DNA of 64,000 nucleotides, taken from assembly GCA_036320915.1 (NCBI GenBank), contig JAXBDG010000010.1, positions 1,426,001 to 1,490,000 of the forward strand, given 5' to 3'. This stretch comes from Linnemannia elongata (taxonomy: Eukaryota > Mortierellomycota > Mortierellomycetes > Mortierellales > Mortierellaceae). Both the position numbers and the translations under genes were made by a program. Below the pieces are notes generated by a model that worked only from the letters and a program-made list of their open reading frames with translations, was not told where the DNA came from and searched no databases. Every line of letters starts with the position of its first letter. Position 1 is the stretch's first letter. This document shows positions 45,288-57,900 of the stretch, piece after piece.

Positions 45288-48200
45288 GTTTGGATATTAC
45301 TTTTGGTTTGTTAGATTTTAGGAATGCAGGAGGGAAGGGAAGGGTAGGGCAAGGGAAAAGGGGTGCGTGAAAGGAAGCGAAGGAAGAAGGGAAGAATGGA
45401 GGAAGTAGTTTCTCCGGTAGTAGAGGGATGATCGATGGCGTGTCGTGTTTAAGAGGGTGTGAGTGGGTGAGTGAAAGGATACTGAATAAATTGAATGCAA
45501 AGGGACACTGGGCAGAATTAAAATACTGATATGAGAAATGAGGGTATATATGATACGATGCAAAGGGCGAAGAGGGGAACGCAAGGTAGTGAAGGGGGAA
45601 GTGAAGAAGGCCAGCTGTTGTTGAGGGTAAAGATGAAGATGAAGATACAGAAGAAGAAAAGTAAAAAAAAAAAAAAAAAAAGAGAGAGGAGGAAAGGCGA
45701 AACCTCTCTCACTTTATAGCTTTTTTTTTTCTTGAGTTGTTGTCATTGTAGTTGTTGTTGTTGCTTTGGATAAGGGTGAGACCCGTTGGCCCTGAGAGGG
45801 GAGGTTCTGGTGTGGGTTAACAAAAGAGAAAAGTGGAGTGATCGCTGTGTTGGAAAAATAAACATTAGTGAGCTGAGCAACGATACGAGTGAGAGCGGGA
45901 TAAAAGGATAAAAGGGATAAAGGATTAAGGATTCATCGTCCGCCTTGGCTTGAAGGTTTTACATGCACGCCATATCCATTCATTCATTGTCATTGCCTAA
46001 GAGTGCCACGCAAACGATCGAAGCGAACAATTGCCCCAGAGGGGAGACCGACCCACATAGAACTGAATAATATGAGCATCCTTTCCTTCTCTACTTTCCT
46101 CGCCTTGTGTTTGAACTCAATGAATACGAGTGTACAAAGAAGGTGCACCAAAGAGGGAGAAGAAGGTTGGAAGGCAGACATCATGTCCTAAAATGAGGGC
46201 GTTCGTTGTTACTTCGTTGACTGAGGTAGAATAAACCTCACTGGCTGGCTGGCATTGGACTGACTAAGGTCAAGTCAACCTTAATGGGTTTAATGGGTTT
46301 ATTGGTTCTTCTTCTTCAGGGTATGAGCACACATACAACCGTACATCTCACCTTTATTATTTTACACTTGATTCAGAGAGGGAGGGAAGTGCAATTTGTC
46401 ATCCATCCTTGTCGACACAAAGAACACAAAACGGCTATTTTCTTTCAGTTTCTTCTCTGTCTTCATTGTCCTGGAATGAAAAAGAGGATCAGCCAAATTG
46501 TTCATGGGTGGTTGTGGTTCTGCTCGCACAGTATACCCCTGCCTTCCATCACAAAGAGTCATTGTGATCCCTTCCCCTTTATTTCCCAGAAAACAACTTG
46601 CTATTTTTCTGAACGCCTGCTCATGGTGTGGTTGGCTAATAGTACAATACATATGTAGGGGTAGGGTTGTTGAAGAAAACGTACTTACAAGGGCTGTTGT
46701 TTATATTGTATTGCATGCAAGATGCATGCAAGATGCATCAAACCACTCAATCGAGGAGGGTTTTTTTAGGAGCTGCATATCTCTTGTACAAAAAAAAAAG
46801 ACGTTTTGATACTTTGCGTGAGTTAGCGTAGCGTGGGCGTTCGGATAAAAGAGCGCGGAAGAGTTTTTACCCGTGACGATAGTGGGGAAGTGTACAATGA
46901 GGGGAAATAGGAGAAAAGGGGAAGAGTGGGAAGAACAAATATGATATGACAGGAAGACGAGGGATAGAAGAAAAATGCGATGAGATTTGAGCACACAAAA
47001 CAATAGCAAAAGGTGGCAGACAGGGGGAAAAGGATAGAGAGGGCTAAAAGGTGTTGTTTCGCTTTTACGCCGACACAGAACAGAGATGCGAAGTCAGTGA
47101 GTGGATGAGTGGATGAGTGAGTCGAGCGGGCAAGGAAAAAAAAAAAAAAAAAAATAAGAAATGTGCCCAACCATAGGGTGACAGAGCAATCCTCGGGTTA
47201 TATGTGTGAACCTTATCCGATACAAGCCTAAAAACCAAACAACTGTAAAAGTAGGTTTCCAGTGGGCCCAATAGAACGAAATAGGACTTTAAGCCCACTT
47301 TTTTTTTTTTTTTTTTTTTTTTCTGCTTTGTTGCCGCAGGAAATAATACACCACCTTTCGCTTCTCGCCTTGTTTTTTTCAGACGAGAGAGAGGGGGAGT
47401 TTGTTCCTCAGCATCATCAACAAAGTACACCAGTGTGCAGCGGGAGGTTAAAGGAATACCCGGGAAAGGAAAGACAGTGTCATATGTTATCCAGGATACG
47501 TTATTCAGCCGTCGTATTCTGTACACATATTCAAGCCTGCCTTGAATCAATCAACACACACACAACGCAGGCCATGCATACTGACGACAACGATAAAATA
47601 CAAATACAATGAAAAGCGATGCTTCTTCACACTCCTTTTGAAGGATAGGGTTTTCTACCCACCTTTTTGCTTAGAAACCAAACCAGTCCTGCCTCTTCCT
47701 TTTGATTTCTCTTCCCGCCAGCTCACAACCCACCAACGCTTCACTTCACCCGGTACATCTGTCCATCTGCCCATCTTTGCACTTGGTTTGAAACTTCTCA
47801 ATTGATTTAGAATATCTCCCATTTACCGGCTCTCCATGGTCCTGGCAGAATTATGTCCCCTAGCAAAAAATAGGCTGCATGAAGGGGATTACTAGAGTGG
47901 AGTTGATGTTGGGTCTGAATGCTCGTGAGCAGATCGCTCTGTGGTCGCTAGGCAAACAAAAAATTATCAAGGGATAAATCCGTGCCCGGTAATCCAGCGC
48001 AGCAGCCACCCCAAGAGTCATTTTTTGATTGACACCCTCTTCTTTCTTTGTTTGGTGTTCTTGTTGCAGATCTTTCTTTGATCTGAGCTGAGTATGGGAA
48101 ACCTTGTAGAGACGGGTGTCCTTAAAAGTGCGCCTTCAACGCGGTTCCTTGCGGCCCGTCTTGCGTCGTGGATAATAGATGGCACATAGGATTTCAAGAG

Positions 48201-49380
48201 GGAAAGGCTCTGGTAAAGAGCTAACCCGCGAGCCATATTAAAAATGAAGCAGGCATTTTTGCTATATTTGATTTGCGCGCAAAAAAACACTACAATGAAG
48301 AATGCGAAGCGCGTCTTCATGGAAGAAGAGGATAGGGATTTACGTCTGGCAAAACTGTTTTTCACACGCGCAGTACCCTTCTTATCGTATGTAGCTGAAG
48401 ATGGTGAGATCATCATTCCTGTCCATTACGCCTGGGATATCGGATATAGATCCGTAGTTGGAAGTGCCTTCAGCCCACGATAGCTAGGTAAGATAAATTG
48501 GCGGCGTCTTTTCTTGAAAAAATGCTCGCGCCGTAGTCTTACGTCATGGTCGTCGCGCTTTTCACTGATCCACAACAACCAGAGCCCCTTTCTTTATTTC
48601 TTTTTCGTTTTCGTTTTCGGGCAATACATCCATCCATTGAACGATCAAGAGGATGGTCGCTTCAAATCAACTATGCACAGCACCGTGAAAGTATCGACAC
48701 CAACAAGCAAAGATGGAGTGAAATTCTCCAGACTTCTTGAAAAACAGGACTGTGATTTCTCTTGTTATTGGCGTGCCTGAAGATCTGTGGCTGTTCAAAA
48801 ACACAAAAAACTTTATCAGAGACAAGCATTACATGGTATGGGTGATCAAGTCTCGCATTTCTTAATTTTCGATCACTCATGTCTGGGTGAAAGAAGAAGG
48901 GTCAATGAACAGAAGAGCTGAACTCTTTGTCTATCGTTTCGACTCCTTAGTCGACAATCAACAGGAAACATGTATGAACCAGGCTGAGAGGGGAGGACAT
49001 GACTTGAGAAGGCACTGTAATTGGATAGAAGGGTGCTGCTGAGTAATCGACACACCCATAAAGGAGAAAAAAAAAGCGAGAAAGTAGACGAGATAAAAAA
49101 GGAAAGGACACGCCGCTTTTTTTTGTGCTCACTTCTAATTGATGCACTTTGTGTCGATGCTGTTGTTGGACACTCAACCCCCTTATTGCTCTTCTTTCAT
49201 GATTTTTTAAGATGCGCTCTTTTCTACTTCATGCTCATCCCTCGGTACCTGGCTGACGGGAATGCCTAGCTAACAGACAAAAGCAAACGTTCGTCCCTGT
49301 CGCCGTTGCCTCCGAGGTTTGTTTTGTACCCCCCCCCTCCCTTCTCTCAAAAAAGAATTTCTTACAATACTCTGTAAATT

Positions 49381-49501
49381 AAATGCTTACAAGGGTGTAT
49401 GCATGAAAGTGTACTATGAGTAAAGATTCGATGAAAGGGGGTCTTTTACATTAGTGTAAGACGCACTCAACGAGTGAATAAACACACATAGGTAAGCATT
49501 T
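49381..49501. repeat. Short inverted repeat, MITE-like
   Basis: AAATGCTTAC at 49381-49390 is the exact reverse complement of 49492-49501, enclosing about 100 bases with no coding content. No target duplication is obvious. Confidence 0.35.
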
Positions 49502-49550
49502 CATAAAACGAAGGTCGAACAACCCAGTAAGGCTCTGGTTTTTTTGGAAT

Positions 49551-49640
49551 GTTTACAATGGTGTATCAATTAGCCCCAAATCCATTTTTTACATACTTGT
49601 AGGAACATACGGCATCGCCTTTTCTTACCCCATTGTAAAC
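49551..49640. repeat. Second short inverted repeat, MITE-like
   Basis: GTTTACAATGG at 49551-49561 is mirrored by CCATTGTAAAC at 49630-49640. Both this element and its neighbour contain TTACAA-GGTGTA-like stretches just inside the left arm, so they may be related. No clear target duplication is visible. Confidence 0.35.
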
Positions 49641-50391
49641 AAAACTCGATTCTGCTTCCTTTACAACTGAGTAAGGATTACAGCAGAAAGGAGGCGGTTT
49701 TTATTTGCCGACAATTGGTCTAATCCTGGTTTGACCAGCGCTGCTGGATGCCTTAAGTCATTTGACTAGGCGACGCCCTTATCTGTGAATTGTCCATTTT
49801 TTTTGTTTTTGCCTCATTGATTTGACAGAAGGCAACAAAAGGTGTTTGACGCCTTGAGTGTCCATTTTGCTGGCGAATTTTTTTTTGTCTTCAGGATGCC
49901 GGCCATCTTGACCTGACTTTTACATCCTTGTTACACTCATTTTTACACCCGTTCACACTTGAACCTGGCCAGAGTCGAAACACAAATTAGCCTCATCTTT
50001 CAGGCCATTACTGAACATGAACCGTCATTCGCTTTGTCTTCTTTTCAGATCTCGTCTCTTCAATCTCTCTTTATATTCAAACACAAGGAAACAAGGCTAA
50101 ATCAAGCTCCACCAAGCTCAGGATCCTACACAGTCCTTGTTTGCTCGTTTGTTTCTTTGTCAAATATGTCATACAGGACGAATAAAATAAGCAAAATATA
50201 GTTTATTCTTCGAGGTATCTTATGCCTTGCCGTCCGTGTAATTCTGCACTCAAAGAGGAAGTGATTACAGGGAGAGGTGCCAAGGACCTGATTGTGCATC
50301 TAAAGGTAGAAGAGAATAAGAATTGGTGAGAGATGAAAGGTAGAAGGAGAGGCTAAAGGAGGGCAGAGGGAAGGTGAGGAGGATTAGAGGG

Positions 50392-50545
50392 AGCAGCTAG
50401 AGGGGAGTAGAGGGGAGCATCTAGAGGGGAGTAGAGGGAAGCAGCAAGAGGGGGGTAGAGGGGAGCAGCTAGAGGGGAATAGAGGGGAGCAGCTAGAGGG
50501 GAGTAGAGGGAAGCAGCTAGAGGGGGGTAGAGGGGGGTAGAGGGA
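50392..50545. repeat. 24-bp minisatellite, about six units
   Basis: The purine-rich unit AGCAGCTAGAGGGGAGTAGA plus GGGG is repeated about six times with a few substitutions. On the reverse strand it would read as an eight-residue Ser/Cys/Pro/Leu repeat, which I do not regard as coding. Confidence 0.7.
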
Positions 50546-50873
50546 AAGGGGGAAGGGTGTTAAGAAAAAAGAAAAGAGTGAAGGAGAAAGGGAGACAAGG
50601 GATAACGTGAGTGGAGGGAATGGGGGACGGATGGAGGGATAAAGAGGAAGAGGAGAGTTGAGTGTCATAAGGCGATATAATAATACGAAAGAGAAAAGGA
50701 AAATGGAACAGAAGGGAGGAAAAGTCCAATTCGGACTGTAGCTCTTTTTAAAACGTTGTAAGAATTCTCAACAGCTGAGCTGTGTACAATGAGTCGTTTT
50801 TCTAATGACAGTCGTCCATTGCTCCCTCTCTCTCCTTCCTCTCCGCTCCCTGTATCTCTCATTTCGTAAACTT

Positions 50874-50891
50874 GCACCCGTGCACGGGTGC
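50874..50891. repeat. 18-bp perfect palindrome
   Basis: GCACCCGTGCACGGGTGC is identical to its own reverse complement. It lies 450 bases outside the provable left inverted repeat of the transposon and could mark or lie near its outer end, but the right-hand counterpart is outside the window. Confidence 0.5.
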
Positions 50892-51579
50892 TTCGAAAAG
50901 ATAGAAAACAGAGAAAGGCAAGCGATACTAATCACCTGCATGCTCTTTTCTTACCCACACAATTATACATAAGAAAAACAGTTAAGCAAAAACAACAACG
51001 ATGAGGTAGCAGGAATGAGTGATTAAGTTAAGGAACAACCACCTCCACCATCAATCCAACAGAAAAACAAAAGATGGTGAGGGGCAGAACGAGAGGAAGC
51101 CAAGGAGGAACGATACAAGCTTTCAAGTAGACAACTTCCTCCTACTCGTGTTATAAAAAAAGAGAGAATTGGGCAAAAACATGTGCCTACGTCGCTTTCT
51201 TTTTTTTTTTTTTTTTTTTTTTTTGTTTTCTTCTTTTACAAAGTGGTCAAAGCATAACGGCGCGAATGGGCCTCCATAACCTTATACTTTTCTTAGGCCT
51301 GGATCTTGATAGAAACAACAAGGTGTACAACCAAGGACGAATATCCCCAAATAAAAAGCTAGCGTGGGGTGAGAGAGAGGGCGAAAGGCAAGCTCGTGAG
51401 AACTCAGAATACGAGCCTTGCAAAGACTGACCTGGGATCAAAGGGTGCATGATGTGACGTATGCCTCTCCCCCTGTTGCGGTACGGGGTTTTTATTCTAT
51501 TTTACCCCGTCTTTTTATTTAACGAAGAAGTGCTGCTAGCGACCACATCACCACATGGCGGATGGTCGCTTCTCAACTA

Positions 51580-51683
51580 CCACCTCCGTGATTGTTTATA
51601 ATAATCATCATCTCCGTGATTATTTACCACCTCTGTGATTAACTATCACATCTGTGGTTAAATATCACTCCAGTGGTGTAAAA
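51580..51683. repeat. 19-bp tandem array in left inverted repeat
   Basis: Units start at 51608, 51627, 51646 and 51665 (exactly 19 apart), with a longer first unit at 51580. The shared core runs CTCCGTGATTA, CTCTGTGATTA, ATCTGTGGTTA, CTCCAGTGGT. The mirrored array is at 63658-63761. Candidate transposase or accessory-protein binding sites. Confidence 0.75.
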
Positions 51684-51849
51684 CAATAAAACAACTCTTT
51701 TTTTCTCGTTAACTTAGACTGCATACTTTTCACCCCTTTCTTTTCCTTGACTCTGGTCCAGCAATTGCTTGGTCGATATAGGCGATACCAACCTCGCAAT
51801 CACGTGCATAACACGCTCGGCCTCGACCCTCCATGAAAAAGGAGATAGA

Positions 51850-51984
<135 letters not shown>

Positions 51985-52917
51985 GAGAGGGCGAGACAGA
52001 GAGTACAAGAATGACTGGGGGACTCGAAAATGAAAAGAGTGTGAGAAGTATGGGTAGAATTAACGAGAAGAAAGAGTGCGTTTTCTTTATTTTGCACCAC
52101 AGAGCAGATAATAAGCAGTATCGGCTCGTGTGGCTTGATCGGTTGAGCGTTTCTTCGTTAAAAAAAACGGATAAATAAAAATAAACCCGTACCACAACAG
52201 CTGCACATGTTTGCACGGGCCTTTCATTGATTTTCCTTCCTCTTTTTTTGACCACATCCTCTTCCCTTTATTCCCTCGCTTGCCTCTTTTTTTTTCTTGG
52301 ATTCTGGCGAAGCGAATGCTTGACCGATATGAATAATACCCAATTAGTATAGCCATCTATTTACCCACAATCACTTACGTAACACGCTCGTTCGCGGCTC
52401 CGTGAAAAAGGAGATGGAGGTGTGTGCGTGTGTGCGTGTGTGTGTGAGAGAGAGGGCGAGGCAGAGAGGACAAGCATGACTGAGGGACTCGAAAGAGAAA
52501 GGGTGCACATGTTTGCACGGGCCTTTCATTGATTTTCCTTCCTCTTTCTTGACCACATCCTCTTCCCTTTATTCCCTTGCTTGCCACTTTTTTTATTTCT
52601 TTGATACTGGCGAAGCGACTGCCCGGCCGATATGAGTAATACCCAATTGATACTGCCATCTATTTACTCATAGTCACTTACATGATACGCCCGTCCGCGC
52701 CGAAGCCAACAGGACCACATCAGAAGAAGCAGAATCGCGTTTGTCCTTGCAATGCACACCCAACGAACCACAAAATAAATCTCGTACAACAACGACATCT
52801 ATATCTCTTTTTCTTTTTATTTATTTGCATACTGTTCATAAGCAAACCAATTCCAACACTTCCATATCACAACAGCAGAAAAGTATTCTAGACACATTTC
52901 CACTCATAACTCCCTCG

Positions 52918-54027
52918 ATGCCTACCGTCCTCTGCCCACACTTTGATCGAAGACTTTGCCGGATCCCTCCGGAGGAACAAACCGAGGAGCATAACAAGAG
53001 ATACCATGAGAAGATTGCGGTTCTTGTTCAACGACCTGGACTCCCCGATATCATGGTTGAACGCAGCGAGGAACACGATAATCATTATCCATGTCCGTCG
53101 ACCCAATGCCAAGTAACCACCAATGTTCGTCAGAATGTGTTGAAGCATATTGCTGTCTGCCGTTTTGTACGCTCCGATGACACCGCTCGCTTCCGTTTAC
53201 TCCGCCAACAACTAGGACGACAGCAGCGGGCGCGTCAGGCTCCCTACCCAGCGACAAGTGCCTCTTCAAGCGCAAGCTCAGGCCATCGAGCTCCCATGAG
53301 TCCATTTCTACAGCCCGACATCGACATGGACGGCTCCAACGAGGAGCAAGTGCAAGGCATAGTTCGGTTCCAGAACACCGTTATGGCCCTTCTTGGGTAC
53401 AGTCAGATGGGGTCTGAGCGGCTATATCAGATCGAGGACAGCATCGATAGTCTCAAGGCCGACCTTTCGACATCGTTTAAACAACTGATGGATAATAACA
53501 AGGACCTTTCCGCCAAGCAAAACAAGATCATTGAAAATATTGTGAAACTGATGAACAAGACTGAGGGACTGCTTAACAGGATCGAGAGGTTCACATTTGA
53601 GAAGCCTGGGTGGCAGACAGGTAAACACTTGCTCTCCTTATGCATGTGGCTGTGCGTTTTCTCAAATTAACTTAACTCTTACGTTTTTTTTTTCTTAGAT
53701 TCACAGGAAAGATTCACCATGCCAGGAAGTTCTGTCGATGGACACTTTAGGCTTGGTGTCGACCTGAGACGCTACATCCCGCATCTTGATGACCACGATC
53801 AAGTTATCTCAGAGTCCGAGTCCCCAGAGTATGAAAATAGCTTGGAAAGAAACATGGCGCAGGCTCAAGTTACTGCACACCACAATGAGGAATTCTCGCG
53901 TGGGATGGCTGGAGAAGAGAATAAAATGAAGATAGCGAAGAAGGACTCACAGGACATGGAGGATGCAGCTGAGGAGATGGGAGAAGTGCATAAGGATGAG
54001 GATGTGAAGGAGGAGGCGGAGGAGTGA
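52918..54027 (+). CDS. Transposon accessory protein with zinc fingers and coiled coil
   Basis: Two exons (52918-53620, 53699-54027; phase 1) give 343 residues. The frame is open further upstream but has no ATG there. Two probable zinc fingers lie near the N terminus: C6-x7-C14-x10-H25-x4-H30, and C59-x4-C64-x12-H77-x3-C81. A heptad-like stretch at about residues 175-230 (DSIDSLKADLSTSFKQLM and what follows) suggests a coiled coil and oligomerisation. The C terminus is highly acidic. It lies just inside the left inverted repeat and points toward the transposase gene. The second finger has the same x12-H-x3-C spacing as in the protein at 61361. A DNA-binding helper of transposition or a captured host gene are both possible. 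No known family is recognised. Confidence 0.72.
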
Positions 54028-54948
54028 AAGGAGGTGCGCAAAGGAGAGAGTGTAAAGGAGGAGAAGGCTATATGCAAACAACAAGAGTCGTCCTGAACCC
54101 CACCATCATGCTCGTTATTTTTCTGATTACGTTTGACCATAGTATACAATGTAAACCCCCCTTTCAAAGCCCTTGGCACCAACGCCTTTACACATTGCAG
54201 ATGGTTCTCTTTCTCTGTGCCGTTGACCCGTTAGTACTCACTCCCGACCTACGCCAACCACTCGGTCAAAATTACACTTACTGACACATAAACACAGTTG
54301 ATCAACAGGCCTTACCCGTCTACAAGTGCGTGCTACGAGTCTAAGATAGTCAAAAGGGACACATGCCTACTTTTACTTGGGCCGGGGAGGGGGGGTGGGG
54401 GGTGGTGGAGAATACCACAAAGAAAAGATAGTGTCCCTCACAGTACAAACGTAGCAAGCAATGTGCAACCCATCCCTTAACTACGATCGGCAACGGTGTC
54501 TTATTTTATTCACTAATCACACAAAGCAGCACATATGAAACCGTCGAAAGAAGAGTTTCCCTAACCATACTTTATCGGGTGGGCGCGCAGCTACGAGAGT
54601 AAAGGGCCTGCAAAGAAAGAGTCGTCCTACAAACCAGTTACTTTTCGCCTAAATTCCCTTCCCTTCTTCATTTCTTTCCTTCTCCCGCTGCCAAAACACG
54701 ACCGTAGGCACATCCTTTACCCATCTGTTAACACCCGCAGCACGATACACATCCATGATTTGCTCCCTTCTTTTACCATCTTACAACCTCAATTTAGACC
54801 ACGTCAAAGACTTTGTATTTGAATAAAAAAAAAATCACATAATATCATATGTCTTTAATTGAGTATTCTTCAGGCTTCATTCTCTTGTTTCATATTTTAC
54901 CATTTTTTCGCCTCCTCCTCAACCCTTTCTCTCCCTTCACATGCACCA
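54028..54948. other. Non-coding spacer inside the transposon
   Basis: This spacer lies between the convergent accessory and transposase genes. It has a G-run near 54380-54410 and an A-run near 54824. No gene is seen. Confidence 0.6.
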
Positions 54949-57900
54949 TTACTGGCCAGGGGCATCCATACTCCCGCTTCTCTGCCTTCTTGAACCTCGC
55001 CCCTCGCCGGACTTTGACTTTGGCCCTCTCTGCATCTTCTTTGGCAAGTCTACCTCCTCAACATCACCGCCGTCGCTGCCATTATCGTCTCCCGTTCTTG
55101 TTCGTTTGACAGCAACGCGAACACCATTTCCATTGGCTGCTGTAGATTTGGCCGCCTTGGTCGCTTTGGTCGCCTTGATTGCTTTGGTTGCCTTGATCGC
55201 ATTGGTCGCCTTGGTCGCTTTGGTCGCTTGGATTGCTGCACCAGTGGTAATAGTCTTGCTTGCTTTCTTGGTGGCCTTGGACTTCCAACCGTGCGGAAGG
55301 CTGACTCCACGTGGACGACCTTCTCCTTTCAGGTCATTTTCGGTTCCATCGACTATACTGTCTAGATCCAATCCCTTGCTCAAATCTGCGCCCACTGTTC
55401 CAGGCACTTGTGACTGTTGAACTAGAAGGCGAGCACCCTCTTCAAGGGCTTGCATCGTCTCCGCGATCCCGTCCAGCTTACTGGTGTTTTTGACGAGACT
55501 TTTGGCGGAGATAAGGATCCTGTTCCCTGGGGCTTTGGGTTGTGTTGAATGACGAGCAACAGGTGGAGGTCGAAGGATAGAGTTAGAGTCGTCCATAAAG
55601 GTATCGATGGATAGATCCGTGCCGACCGGGTCTTTGCTGGCACCCTCGTTGACTGTTACCGTCTGTGCGCGGAGGAAAGGTTTGTCGGAGAGTTGTTGCT
55701 TGAGGTTCGGATCAAATTGTTTCCCCTCTTTGTACCAGCGTGGCAGAATCATGCAAGGGTGAAAAAGGAATCGTGCATCCTCCATCATCAAACAAAAGAA
55801 ATGCCTACAAACAATGCCCTTATTCTGTTGCAATGCGCAGGTACAGAAGTAGGTGCGGTTTGTTCGTAAGATCACATACTCTGGGCGCGTGCTTTTTCCT
55901 GTGTCAGCCATAGAAGAGACACGGAAAACCCCTTCCGATGTGTGCCTGGGGATGGACGCGAGCAAAGCATGAACCGAGCCACGCTGAAGTTGTTCGGCGC
56001 GGGATAGTTTTGACTGGAGGGAATGAATGGAATAAACCGGCGATTAGTGCATTTTCCTTTGTGTTACATAAACCAAGGAAAAAAATGCTCGTAAAAGGAA
56101 TGAAAAAGTAGCAAAGAGGTTAAAAATAAGGCAAAGGATCATTAAAAAACTCACCAAGCAAAAATCACCATCCTGGACATAAGGAACCGCTCCGAAATTA
56201 ACGACTGTGAACTTGAGGCCAAAGGAATAATCCATCTCGGTTCGCAGCTGACCTTGAGCCCACTGGCTGAGGAATACCTTGCTGGCATCGAGGACTTGAC
56301 CAAAGATATCGTAGGTCGTATCGCTGACGCCTAAGCGTCTCATCGGTTTGGCGTCATTCGGATCATTCGACAAAATGGTGAAGAGATCGATTTCATCTTC
56401 AATCTTGTTCATGATCGCTTTGAACAGATCCGATAGGGAAGTCTTGCTGTTGTGCAGAAACATCTTGAGCACATCGTGGTTCTTTTCAACGCGCTGCGTG
56501 GAGCGCATCCCTGCGGTGAAAGAGGCTTGCACCCATGGTCCTGCCCAGAAATGACGACGGTTGTAAAGCCTTGCAAGATGTACTCCAACTTCGCCAGATT
56601 CGAGAGTATCACGCTCCTGTACGGACAAGATGGGGTCAGCAGCGATGTGGGAAGTGGCGACATTTACTGGAGTGGAAAGGTTGGGTGGAGTGGAGAGGCT
56701 GGGTAGAGTGTTGAGGTTGTTGTTGCTGTCGTTTTCGTCGACGATGGTAGTGGCGATGGTGGTGGTATCGATGCTAGGAGTAATAGTAGAGGTGATAGAG
56801 ATGCCAAAGCCGTCTCCTCCAAAGTTTTGAAGGATGCGTGCCCAGATGCGTTCAAACTCGCCGGCTGTTAAGGCACAACAGGCGGTTTTGAACATACTGA
56901 AAAATTGACTGTATCTGTCATTCAATCTACAAGACAAATGCTTCCTCAGATTTTCCTGGATATGCCATATGCAGTTAATCACATGGACACCCTGAAACAC
57001 CAAAGGAAGCGTTCTATCCATTGCCGCATCTTGATCAACCATCATAACCTTGGGCAGTAGTCCTTCGGTTGCGTCTTGAAGCTTGGAGAGAACCCATTTG
57101 TAGTCCTCTTTTGTCTCATGACGAGATAGAGCGGTCGCAACGAGTCGTGTCTTGAATTCGCAATCGACGACCACAAAGTTGTGCAGCGGGAGGCCAAGGC
57201 GATTGGTGCGGTAAGTATTGTCATGCACTAGCACATCACCATAGCGACGGAAAAGATCCCTCTGTCCTGGGGTCATCCAAAAGACCCGGACAAGCTGGTT
57301 CTTGTCATCAACATCGGTGGCAATATACCATCCCTTCTCCTGATTTGCTCTCATACATAAGGCGATTAGGAGCTGGACCGTCTGAGGGATCTGGATGGCA
57401 TGGAGTAAAGTCCTAAACTCCTTAAGACGGTTGAGGACCTTTTTTTTTTTTTGTGTGTAGAGAAAAAATGTGTATGAGAAAATTGATTTGAGTCGAAATG
57501 TAAAGTTGTCACTCAAACCGTAACTGTCCACAACAATACCTGATATTTGCAGAACTTTGCATCCCGAAATTCGATACGCAAAATGTCCAGTGTTTGCTTG
57601 TAGGACAGTCGAATCTGGGCACATTTCCCAATAGAAGCGATCATAGGGGCCGTCAAGGGGTTGGTTCGGCCAAGATTAAAATCGAACTGGTGCTCACAGT
57701 GATCGAGGTTGAAGGAGGTGATGTGGTAATCAGGAGCGATGGACAGAGGGGAAGATATGCTGATCGCGAATGGGCAACCACAACGTGGACTCTCACGCTT
57801 GTTGTGCTGTCGATCCTCGTCAGCAACTTTCTTGGATGTATAGAACCCAAAGAAGCTGCAAACGTACTTGACTATTTAGTGGTGAGGAAAGAGGATAAGG

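Larger units (their letters stand above)
45288..50391. other. Gene-poor region of about 5 kb
   Basis: This has the transporter promoter on its left and the flank of the transposon further right. A-runs lie at 45664-45680 and 47137-47153, and a T-run at 47299-47322. Scattered open frames of 60-160 codons (for example 46284-46658, 47065-47550, 48244-48483) show no domains, no plausible splicing and often depend on homopolymers. It could be degraded repeats or long non-coding RNA. Confidence 0.45.

Noticed and set aside
45288..51340. Possible genes in the 6 kb gene-poor stretch
   Set aside because: No frame exceeds 161 codons, none has a recognisable motif, and no consistent exon chain could be built.
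57438..57624. Transposase start at 57624 reading through 57540-57439
   Set aside because: It would lose the FAR1 region in another frame and add a poly-Lys stretch encoded by a homopolymer; a 101-base intron explains it.
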